Assembly: GCF_024166365.1 (NCBI RefSeq)
Contig: NC_064819.1
Span: forward strand, 204,377,293 to 204,441,292
Direction: 5' to 3'
Length of the DNA stretch: 64,000 bases
Source: Elephas maximus indicus
Taxonomy: Eukaryota; Chordata; Mammalia; Proboscidea; Elephantidae
Shown: positions 48,601 to 60,600 of the stretch, piece after piece
Layout of the letters: each line of letters starts with the position of its first letter
How positions within the stretch are numbered: the first letter of the stretch is position 1
The notes under the pieces: generated by a model
Told to the model about the DNA's origin: nothing
Databases searched by the model: none
The model's input: only the letters and a program-made list of their open reading frames with translations
Program-made: the position numbers and the translations under genes

Positions 48601-51600
48601 CTTAACCCCTATAACTGTGGATGTAATCCTGTTTGGAAAATAGTTCAATTAGGTCATACCTGAGTTGGGTGGGTTCTAAGTCTAATCACTTCTGAATTAT
48701 AAAAAGAGCAGATTAGACACAGAAGCACGCACACACTGGAGTTGACAGACAAACACCATGTGAGGATCGACTATACGCCAATGAACTAAGGAAGGCCCAG
48801 AGCTACCTACAAGGAAGAAATCAACATTGCCAAAATCCTCATTTGGACTTTTAGTTTCCAGAACTGTGAGAAAATAATTTTTTGTTCCTTAAAGCCATCC
48901 ATTTGTGGTATTGCTGTTATAGTAGCTCTAGAAAATTAAGACAGAGGGCCTCAGGCTGCTGGTTGTAGAGAACAGGGATATCCACAGGAGTGCCTGAGGT
49001 GAGCTCAGAAGGACAGGGAGAGCAGGTGAAGGAGTGGGCTCCTGCTGCCAAGCAGTCACATGCTGAGCATCAAATATATTTATTAAACCCCACAGTAATT
49101 ATAATACTTTGAAACCTGTTGAACCTATAAAAAGTTTGCTACTCAATTGCTCAAAAAGGACAAATATTCAGAATATGGTAGAAAAAAAGCCACAGCTACC
49201 AATATGAGTCCATGTGTGGGTTAATTTCTCCACACACACAAAAAGATAGTGCGTGTGTGTGTATGGGCAAGCTGTGGGGGGGGGGGGAGGGGAGAAAGCA
49301 CGTACAAATTATTCAGTTAATCACTTTAATTTGTTTGAATATGGCAGTGCCTAAACTAGAAAAAACAGTTTGTCTGCTGAGTTAACGCAGAGAGAACTTT
49401 GAAACTCAGGTGAGGGGATGAACTGCAAAGGAGACCTCAGACCTCACTATTACCTGAGCTACTGGAAGGTGCTCCTGGGAAGTTAAGTTTTGCTTCACCC
49501 CTTTCTAAAAGGAAGTGCACAGGAAGGTGCTAAGGTTGTTTTCACCAGGCATTTGCTTGCGTGGGAGGGCAAGCATGGAGCCTGAATCAGCAGAACACCC
49601 AGGCACGAGAAAGGACAAGGAAGTCTCCTGTCCCTGGTGAAATCCCTACCACATGAGCATGGGGTCATCCACAACTGTGGGTCTCCATGGATACTGTGGG
49701 AACAACTGCCTATGAGCCTACAATCCTGCAGGTGAATATGACTGAAGAAAAACCCACAGCCAGGCTGGCTAGTCTCAAGAGCCTCAAGTGAGCCCTTCCA
49801 ACTGCCCCACAACACTCATTTCTGAATCCATTCACTCTCCGCCTTCCCGCAAGACTATCTCACACCTCCTTCCTCCTTGAACTTCTAACACTTTCTCCCC
49901 TCCTCACCCTCAGGAGGAGATCCTGGTTCCTATTTTACTAGGAAAATAGAAGAAATAAGAAGAGACCATCAAGCTACTACATTTTCCCAACTACAATATA
50001 AAAGAGATCAAAGCTAAAATGTAATAGATCAGCCAATGTACTGTGCAGTGTCAGAAATTTCTGTAAACTTAAGATTCTGCCCCTCATTGGCCAGCTGATG
50101 AGGGGAAAATCTCCCTTGGTGGGTCTCAGTTCTTGCAGCTATGAAACGAGACTCTTCTAGCTCCAAAATCCTATGAATTATTATGGGAGTCACACAATAG
50201 TAATTAATTAAAATGACCCTGAAGATCTGAACCCCATAAATCACTCAGAGGCCATGATGGCTTCTCTCAGATGGCCACCACTGGTCACCCCACTGACTAA
50301 GAACCATACAATTTGAATCACTTGTGCTGACACTTCTGAATTCCATCTGCTATAAGCCATACCAGGACTTTTCCACAAAGAACTTTACCTATGGAATTCC
50401 CGGCCACCTTTGGTCCATACCATTCTTATCAGCTGGCTTTTATGTTTTCAAATTTGCTTTCCTACTCTCCTGAGAGTGTCTCCATGCTGACTTCTCAAAT
50501 GTTTTCATTGCATGTGGATGCTACGTTAAAGCCAAAATGTTTAAACTCTGTACTTAGATACATGCAGTGATAATTTTTCAAAAATAGGGTAATAATTACC
50601 AATATTTCAAACCATGAATATGTGCTGTGCCTTGACCAAATCTTTCTCCAGATAAGAACTCTTTCTGTAATTTACATTGCAGAGACGTACTCACTTTCTC
50701 CAAATGAGCTTTACTTATCAGTGCTCCCATGCTGGCCGATGGATCAGAGGGAATACCGACTTTCCACTTTCTGGTAGCTTCTACAAATCTCTTTAAAAAT
50801 TCACTGTAGATGCTCTTCTGGACAAAGATCCTGCTGGTACAGAGGCAGATTTCACCCTGCCAAGAATGATACATGAGGACATTAAAAAGCCTGAAGACAA
50901 ACTCCTTCCTGGGCTAACTCGGGTCTGTACCTTTGAGCACTTGCCGTGTGTTGGGCACAGTTCTAGGTGATGGGATGCTGTGGAAAGTGAGACAGAACCC
51001 CTGCCATGTATAACACACAGTGGGGAAGACAGACGCAAGTAAATGTAAAAAAAAGCTCAAAAAATAATATAGCTTCAGGTAGTGATCAAATCAGAGAACA
51101 ATGAAGCAGAGGATGGGAATAGAAGCTGATGGAGGGGCAGCTGTTTTACTACCGTGAGTCATGGAGGCACTTGCGAAGAGGAGATATTTGAATCGACACT
51201 TGGTTGACGGGAAGGGGCTGGGCAGGCAAAGATCTGGAGGAAGGGAATTCTCTACAGCAAGTATGAAGGATCAGGTGCAGGAACGAGCTTAGAGTGTGAG
51301 AAAGAGCAGGAAGGTAGGCAAGGCTGAGGGTGGGAGTGGAGGCAGGTATTGGGATGTGTGTGGCAGGAGGCAAGGTCAAGAGGTGAGGAAGGCAATTTCA
51401 GGCAGAATGTCACAGACTCAGTAAGCAGCTTGCATTTTATTCTCAAAATCATGAAGAGACAATGGACTGTTTTAAGGAGCAAAGTGATGTGATCTGATTT
51501 ACATTTTCAAATGCTCGTTCTGGCAGTTGTGTGGAGAATAGAATGGAATGGGCAAGAGTGGGACCAGAGTGACAAGAGAGTATTACAGGAGTCTTGAAAA

Positions 51601-54600
51601 GTGAAGGTAGTTTATCAAGACCTGGGACCAGGGCGACACCAATAGAGATGAAGATGAGTGGTAGGGGCTCATCAATTTCAGCCAGTTTTAAAGGAGCATG
51701 GGACCCTGTGTAAGAAAAGTGACATAGAAGACTGAAGAAGTGATTGGTTTAGAGTATATTTTAAAGGTAGAACCAACAGAGGTTGTTGATAGATTAGACA
51801 TGGTGTATGAGGAAAAGAGAAAGTGTAAACAAGGATGAGTCCTAGGTTTTCAGCCTGAGGGACAAGGTACATGTTAGTGCCATTCCCCCCAAAAAGGAGA
51901 CACAAGGCAGGCAAAGGAGCAATACTGCAGGGCAGGGTGAGGGAGAGAACTCAGGACTTTCGTTTTGGACAGTTAAATTTCTGATGCCGAATAGACATCC
52001 AAGGAGCCCTGGTGGCACAATGATTAAGCACTCAGCTGCTAACTGAAAGGTTGTCTGTTTAAACCCACCGGTGTCTCTGTGGGAGAAAAGACCTGGTGAT
52101 CTGCTCCCATAAAGACTGCACCCTAGAAACCCCTATGGGTAGTTCTTTCTGTCCTATGGGGTCGCTATGAGTTGGAACCGACTTGACGGCACACAGCAAC
52201 AACAATAGACATCCAAATACAGATACTAAAAGTTCAGGGGAGAGGCTTCTGAACCAAAAAAAAAAAAAATCCTATCATTTGAATATAACATCTAATAGCT
52301 TACAAACCACATTTTAGACATTTCAAAGCACTTTGTATCTTATTATAAATAAATGCATACATAAATAACTTCTCATCACATTCATGTGTGATATTCACAA
52401 TAATCCTCAGAAGTAAGATGCTTCGAATTATCTTGATATTTGTACAAAGATGCATTGTCCAAATTAAATAGTCAGTGTTTTGAAATATTAAATTCTTTCT
52501 GCGACCAGGGTCGTTATTAGAACTATCGGCAAATCTTGGCTGGGAAATCTCAGAACCCGATGTTTTCATTTGCACAATTGCCCTGTGCCACTTGGGGAAG
52601 GAGGGTATAGTAGAAAGACTTGAAGGGTTTTACTAAATTTCCTAGAAACTCAGTGCCATGAAAGTATTTCTATGAGCCCAAGGAGGATGACTTTAGAGGA
52701 GATGGGAAAAGGAAAACAGCACTTACTGAGTGACTAGTACATTCCAGGCACTGTGCAGGGTGCTTTCCTCATAATAATCCTGTGATCTATTACCTTCCCT
52801 GGAGCCCTGATGGTGCAGCGGTTAAGCATTTGGCTGCCAACCAAAAGGTCAGCAGTTCGAATCCACCAAGTTTTCTTTGGAAACCCCACGGGGCAGTTCT
52901 ACTCTGTCCTATAGGGCTGCTATGAATCAGAATCAACTCAACCATAATGGGTTTGAGTTGCTTTCTTTGTTGTTTTTTTTTTTTTTTTCCGGTATTATCT
53001 TCCCCAGTTTACAATTAGGAACTGGGGTTTTCAAGTGTAGTTACATGATTAAGGTTACACAGCACGGGAAGTGACAACCTCCAGTGCGTATGATGCCAAA
53101 AGCCACACTCATTTTTGCCGTGTCACACAGGATCTCTAAGCTTCAGTGTGCTCTGCGACAAAGGACACCATGCATCACAGAGATGGATTTAAAAAAAAAA
53201 AGCCGCAAATGTTTAATTGAGGCAGAGGTATATACTGCATGGAACTCATTACTCAAATAAGCAAAAGAAATTAAATTGCTTTGTTCATTTTCCCTAAGAT
53301 CCACGTGTTGCCTTGGGTCAGACAGTGAGTCCCCTCTCCTTTTGACAAGTTAAAATACTCCAAAGAGGAAAGGTCTCTGGGCGACCTCGAAAGCTAGCCC
53401 TATTCTGATAGCCAAGGAGCCTGCAGTCCATCCCCATGCTCAGGACTGGTTTACTTGAATGCTAAGAGCTCACCCAACTTTCCCTCTTTTCAGCTTCTCA
53501 GGCTACAAACCTTGCTCCTCTCTTATGACTCTAAGACATCAAAACCCTTGGTTTAATTGTTCACTTTGATACTTGCTTATTTTTAAACATAAAATTGCCT
53601 TATGTCTCTTGATCCAGAAGCCCTACATATTTCTAACCATTTTATTCTGAGAATTATGGTGAAAAAATTACAATTATAGCTACCATGAAAATAATGATTA
53701 TAAAGAATGAAAATAATTTTTATTCTACCCTTACAAAAACCTTGTTGGAAAACATTATTATTGTTCCTATGATTTTACTGGTGAAGAAATGAAGGCTCAA
53801 CAGGGCTATCCAATATTACCTGAGCTAGGTAAATAAAGATACATCTCATTCCACTCGTCTTTCTTCCTATGGAAGTTCTAACTCTTTGGCTTAAGTCTTT
53901 GTTCTCTGTTAAAATGAAAAATATCTTGAAACTAAAAAAAACAAACCATTCACTATTTATGTATACTTGTTATATCTTAGACATTATTCTAGGCATTGAT
54001 GGTAAAAGTGCTGAGCAAATTCAGGAACAGTTTCTGTTTTAATGAAGCTTACAGTCTAGTAGATTTGATCTAGTGTTCTTAACCCTTGGGAATCCCCATG
54101 GCCCTGCGGAATCTGATGAAAACTATGGAGCCCAGAAAAACATCTGCTATATAATTCCAGGAAACACAAAGATGCCCTGAAGTTCACCCATGACGCCAGG
54201 ATAAGTAACCTGGTCTGAGCTGTTTCAGGTATTTATATCTCAGAAATAAAAAAGAGGAAGACCCTCAATGAGATGGACTGACACAGTGGCTGCAACAATG
54301 GCCTCAAGCATAATGATTGTGAGGATGACACAGGGCCGGGCAGTGTTTTGATCAGTTGAACACAGGGTCACTATGAGTCGAAACTAAACAACAACAACAA
54401 CATATCTCAGGGTATGTATCCATTGGGGATGCTTTGGGGAGAGAATCAGGTTTACATTTGGATGGCTATAAAATACTGGGCAACCATGTGAATAAAAGAC
54501 TGGAGAAACCTGGAGCAGCAGAGATCAACCATTTTGCCTGTCATCGGTAAGAGTTGCGTAACTCAAGAAGAGGATGTTGCTGAGCAGAAGCTGTAACTCT

Positions 54601-57600
54601 CCAAGACCAGCAATGGACGTTGAGATTGAACAAACAGCCAACAGAATAACACCAACAATGCCATGATTCTTTTTTCACTGAAATGGCACTGGATTGACCC
54701 ACTCATGGCCTGGGGTTTGCACTATGATAAAACAGATCAAGCCTGACAGGACCACAGAGTGAAAACAGCCTACAAGACATACCTGGTTGGTAAAGCTGGA
54801 CCTGATGGTAGCTGGAATGCACTCTTCCAGGTTGGCATCCTCAAAGATAATGGCAGGGTTCTTTCCCCCCAGCTCCAGGGAGAGTTTCTTGCAGTGGGGG
54901 GCGCTCAGCTGTGTGATCCGCTCAGCTGTGGGCTGGCTCCCCGTGAAGGAGATCAGGGGCACCTCCGGATGTGACACCAGGGCCTCACCTACTATGGGCC
55001 CCATTCCAAACACAATGTTGACCACACCTGGTGGAATCCCTGGATGGAAAATTGTGTCAGTTACAACAGTTCCTGTCTCTACGTTAAGGGCTTCAGGTTA
55101 CATGGAGATTCTCCTTGAAAGTCAAATAGCTTGACTGAGGGGAGAAGGGCCCTTGGTGGAGTGCGCAACACCTGGAACTTTCACGGCTGCCTGTAGTTTA
55201 ATAGCAAAGGAGAGACTGTAGAGTCTCCACTGTCAATGTACACACTAGGTGAGATTTTCCTGGTGCTTTTTTTTTTTTTTTGCCTAGAACATTCTAGCAA
55301 CTCATTTCATAATACTGATGAGGCCTGAGGTGTGGAGGATGCAGAGACATGTTCAGGTAGATCTAGTCCAGTCAGGGAGGAGTACCCTCCTCCAAGTCAG
55401 CATTTCACAATTCAACGTGAAAATGGTAAAGTAGAGGGTTTCATTGTAAGTGTTGAAGGGGTGCAGAGAACAGAATGACTATCGTGGCCCAGGGGCAGGG
55501 GAAGGCTCCCCAGGGAAGGTGACTTGTGAGTTGGAAGTCCTGTGGCCCAAGGTTATGGACAGCACCATCACACTCCAATTCTGACTTCCATCTACTGAGA
55601 ACGTCTAAAATAAGTGCCCCCATCCTTCCTATCACACTACATCTGCATATAGTTATTGTGTTCATGGATTTACTTGTTTATAGGAACCTGGCCTCCACTA
55701 AAAGGTACACTGTCTGAGAGCAGAAACAGTATGTGTTTTATTTTTGCTCTGTTGCATCCCCTATGCCATGGCCCAGTTTGGCTCATAGAATAAAAACCAG
55801 GAAGTGCTCACATTTTTGGGTGTTTACTATAGGCCAGCCATTGCTGTAAGTGATATTTACCCTAGTGCAATTGGTTAGTGCTTGGCTGCTAACCAAAAAG
55901 TTGGCAATTTAAATCCACCCACTGGCTCTGTGGGAGAAAGACCTAGTGATCTGCTTCTGTAAAGATTACAACCAAGAAAATCCTATCAGGGCAGTTCTTC
56001 TCTGTCACATGGTATCACTGTGAGTCAGAGTTGGCTACACAAAACAACAACAACAGGTCTCCCAATGACTGTGAGGTAGGTATTAGTATTAGCCTCACTT
56101 GACCAACGAGAAAATTAAGGCAACGTGTGTTTAAGTAACAACCAGTAAGTGGCAAAGCTGGTAGTAGCAGGTTAACAAATAATTGTTAAGTGAATGAATG
56201 AATGCTTAATGTACCTTCTACAAATCAGACATGTTTCTTCATTTTAGAAAGCTTAAAGTGTCCAGAAAGAAAATCATGTGGACAATTGTGTTGTGTCCAA
56301 GAGCTCTTAGGGTCTTCCTGAATTTATTCCCCCTACCTCTTTTTTTAAAAAAAAAAAAAAACTTTTTTTTTTTTTTTTTTTACCTCTTTTTACCTCTCCA
56401 GGCTGGACTAATGGTGGGTGCAGGAATTCTCCGGTGAGTATGGTTTTTGAATTGCTTCCTTGCTCCTAGTATTTTTCCCTTGCTCCAGGTAAAAATTCTC
56501 TCATTAGAAACATATTGTCTTGGCTTAAAACCTCCTCTTCAAGAATCCACTTTTAAAGTATAAATAACTTCACACAAACGTTACCATCCATAACACCTTC
56601 CCATAGAGCCACATCCTCAGCAATCACCCTGGGGATAAACCAGGCCCCACTGAGGCAAGCCCCTGTTATGGACTGAACTATGTTCGCCAAAAAGAGATGT
56701 CAAAGCCATAACCCCTGTATCTGTGAAAGTGACCCTGTTAGGAAATAGAATCTTTGAAAATGTTACTAGTTAGGTTATTCATTAGCAGAAAATCATATTG
56801 GAGTAGGGTGGGTCTTACTCCTATGCGACTGATGTCCTTATAGAAGAGGGGAAGTTACACAAAGACATGGAGACAGAAGACTCCTAGTGACACTGCAGCT
56901 GCAAGCCAAGGAATGCCTGGAGAGTCCAGAAGAAAAGATACATGGAACAGTTTCTCAGCCCTCAGAAGGAATCGACGTGACCAACACCTTGACCTGGGAC
57001 TCTCAGGTTCCAGGGCTGTGAGAAAATACATTACTATTATTTAAAGCCACCCATTTTGTGGTGCATTGTTAGGGCAGTCCTAGGTAATCAATACTGCCCT
57101 CAAGGAGACACATGGGGAAAGTCAGCAAGGCAGTGCAGTCCAAGTCAGTCCAAGTCAGAAAGGCAGCAAGTCAGTCCAGGAAAAATGGTTCACTATCTCA
57201 TGATGGTGTCTGACAGGCCTCCAGCCTAATAAGCCCAACTCTATGCCCAACATGCACATTTGCCCTAATCTAGCTTAGGTCAGTCCCGATCTTAGGTCAC
57301 TACCAGAAGAGGGCACACTTGGGCCAACCATAGTGTGAGAGCACCCTGGACCCGGGTTGGACAAAGAAGTGGCTGAGAGGACAGGCCTTCCCAGCAGAGC
57401 AAGTTTTCCACCGTTTCCTGGGTCTGGTTCTGCTTCTCCCTCTAATATCAAGCATGTGTGTAGGTGGATGGAGAAGTGGGGCAGGAGGGGGCGGGATGTT
57501 AGGCTTTATAAATCCTGAAGGCAAAAAATGGATTGAATCATTTCTAATGTTTACAGTAGTATTTTAACAAGGGAAAAGCATATGAGAGAACATAAAAACA

Positions 57601-60600
57601 CCACCTATTTGTCACCACAGGAAAATGAGCTCATTTTCAGCAGGCTGGTTGCCTTCTCCTACAGAGCAGCATGAACACTGGATCCCATTTCCTTAGGCTC
57701 CGATGTTAACACCTTAACAGCTGTCTGCTAGCCATTACTTCTCAGTATCATTTTGTCATTTAGACCAAAGAGTAATGAAAATTTTTTTTTTTAGAAATGT
57801 GGTGCCAGCAGTTAATGTGCCCGGCTGCTAACCCAGTTTGGCAGCTTAAGTCCTTCCAGAGGCACCTTGGACCAAAGGCCTGGTGATCTGCTTCCAAAAA
57901 CTCAACGATCGAAACCCCAGGGAGCACAGTTCTACCCTGACACACATGGGAGCACCATGAGTCGAAGCCTGCTCAGCAGCAACGGGTACGTACTGCTAAG
58001 AGGCCCTGGTTATAAGACAAGGCAGGCAATTTAACTGGAAATGACAAATCTGCAAAAATTGGAGGTAGGTGGCTAACAGGTGACAAAGGGAAAGTGGTAC
58101 CTCAAATGCTGGGGCTTGGCAAGAGGGCAACAAGTCAGATTTCAAACTGAAATAGAGCAGAACAAAAACTAATGGGAAGGGCCAGAAAACCACAGCCAGC
58201 GGACACTCCAGAAAGGAGGGCAAACATTTGGCATCCCCACGAGGAAAACACGAATATTCTAGGACTCCCAAAGAGGCATTCGCTGTGTGCTTTTTAAATT
58301 GATTTTATTTCAGGGGAAAGGTCATCCATCAAGTCTGTTTGAACACACAGGACTCAAGACACTAGCTCTTTAAACATCCAAAACGTATTGAGTTTATTTT
58401 TGTTTGTTTGTTTTTTCTTGTAATACTTAGCTTTACTGCTCTAAAGCAGGACTGTGTGTATGTGATCCATTCTCCTCTCAGCCCCAGGGGAGAAACGGAG
58501 CGCTTGAGAGAGGTGCAGTTTGAGCTTGACGCTCTGTATGTTCGTCAGAGGAGGCAAGCTTGGCAATGCCAGTCCGGGAAGGAGGGAAGGAGGGAGGGGT
58601 TAAAGCTGTCTCAGTATAATAAAGCTTATTAAAAACCAGCTGCCACTGAGTCGATCTGTGCCCAGAGTAGAACTGTGCTCCACAGGGTTTTCAATGATTG
58701 ATTCTTTGGAAACAGATCACCAGGCCATTCTTCCAAGGTACCTCATGGTGGACTCAAATCTCCAACCTTTCGGTTAGCAGCCAAGCACATGAATCATTTG
58801 CACCATCCAGGGACTTCAATAAGCTTATTAGCTCACAAGAAATAAGATCAATGCTGTACAAAGAGACGGAAACTTGGAACTTTCTTGCGGACCAAGTTGG
58901 GGGTATATGAAAGGAGAGGGTGGTTATGAAGGATAAAGCTCACAGACCAAGACATGTTTGATTTTAGGGAAGTGTTCATGGGACCACGGCTCCGTGGCGC
59001 TGCCCCCGCCTCCATGCACCCCTCCCTGACATGAGGTCAACGTCAAGCCTGAGACCTACTCCTGTCCCACTCTGGGCAGCTATAGTCACCAGGCAGAGAA
59101 GAAACGCCTCTGACCTTTGCAGACATGAGAGACTCAATTCTGCCAAGAATTAATTTGGAATGTGGTCACTTTTGTGAAGGAGGGCTGGCACATTCTGGCA
59201 CATGGACAAGATGGACACATTCACAGCACACACGCTCCAGAAGCCTAGTTTATCCACAGAAGGTCATCCCAAAGGCCTAGGCTGGAAGGCCTCATTCATG
59301 AGACCTAGGCTGGGAGCGCCACTCAATCACTCGTAATACGAGGGAGAGGAGCAGCTATACAAGGGTCATAAGGACTAAGGGGAGCCCTGGTCATGCAGTG
59401 GTTAAGAGCTTGGCTGCTAACCAAAAGATCGGCAGTTTGAATCCACCAGCCGCTCCTTGCAAACCCTATGGGACGGTTCTACTGTCACATAGGGTCACAA
59501 TGAGTCAGAATCGACACGACAGCAACAGCTTTGGTTTGGTATGATTTAAGGCCCAAGGCCTTCCCTAAACAGGCATGGTTTTAACCGGTTATCTAGACCC
59601 TGGCTTAGAGAATCAACTAAACATTTCCAGAGGTCAACATGTATGTTTAGCCTCTCGGGAAGGCAGATGAAAAGGGATCCAGAAGGGCAAGAGATGGAGC
59701 TCTTAGCACAGCTCATTCTATGCATGTGGGTGAGTTCAGCAGTGTCTTCTCTGTGGACTTCACTTGTCTCAGGAGAGGTTGACACTGCCAGGGAGGCAGT
59801 AAGTCTGTTCCCCACCACCTGTCCCATTACTCCTACCAGGGGTATGTGGAGATACAAGCAAAAGACCCAAAAACAAGGGGCCTTCTCATGGTTTACATAC
59901 TGGTGGGTCCTGTCTGCTACCTTGGAACACCTGTGCCTGTCAGGCTGTGCCTGTACTGAGTTACACCCAGAACTGAACCAGGAACGTACCTCAAGTGTGG
60001 CCATTAAACTATTAGCAAAAAGAGGACAAGGAGCTAAAGTGTGGTCCTTCATGTGCTGAGCAGAGGCCAGACTATATCTGCTTCTGAGAAGTGGGTTCAA
60101 ATGCAGAGAAAACTGAGTAAGTGTACATTCAAATCTCTTGAAAATCAGTTATTTCTATTAGACATTAAATATTTATATAAACCATAGAAGTATCTAGCAA
60201 TATTCTTATTTTCATCAAAATTAACTTAGCTCAAACATAAGATTTAAATGGACAATTGAAGAAAATATATGCAGCAGGCTGGTGTCTGATTTGATCTGGG
60301 CTCTTTAACCCTATCAACAAAACAAAAAGTAATTATCGTCATTGAGTCAGTTCCAACTCCTGGTGATCCCATATGTGTCAAAGTAGAACTGTGCTCCATA
60401 GAGTTTTCAATGGCTGACTTTTCAGAAATAGATCACCAGGCCTTTGTTCTGAGGTGCCTCTGGGTGGGCTTGAACTTCCAACCTTTCAGTTAGCAGCCAA
60501 GCTTGTTGGCCACTTACACCACACGGAGGCTCTTAAGCCTATCACTGCATTACTACTATGCTAGCCTTGTACGTCAGCCGACAGCCCTGTGGAGTGGGAC

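Larger units (their letters stand above)
39700..50694 (-). other. ALDH8A1: ALDH8A1 intron 6 (~11.0 kb)
   Basis: Bounded by the GTGAGT donor at 50,694 and the CCCACCCAG acceptor at 39,700. It is packed with repeats: about ten AfroSINEs, two ERVL-MaLR-like LTRs, MIR and L2 relics and an antisense RTE tail. No alternative exon was recognised. Confidence 0.9.
50857..54782 (-). other. ALDH8A1: ALDH8A1 intron 5 (~3.9 kb)
   Basis: Contains an L2-like tract, two AfroSINEs, MIR fragments and a short RTE 3' end. The stretch 53,110-53,745 is A/T-rich with nothing recognised. Confidence 0.9.

Noticed and set aside
59546..60100. 184-codon minus-strand frame and 138-codon plus-strand frame
   Set aside because: They overlap on opposite strands inside an ALDH8A1 intron, match no family known to me and have no splice or poly-A context.
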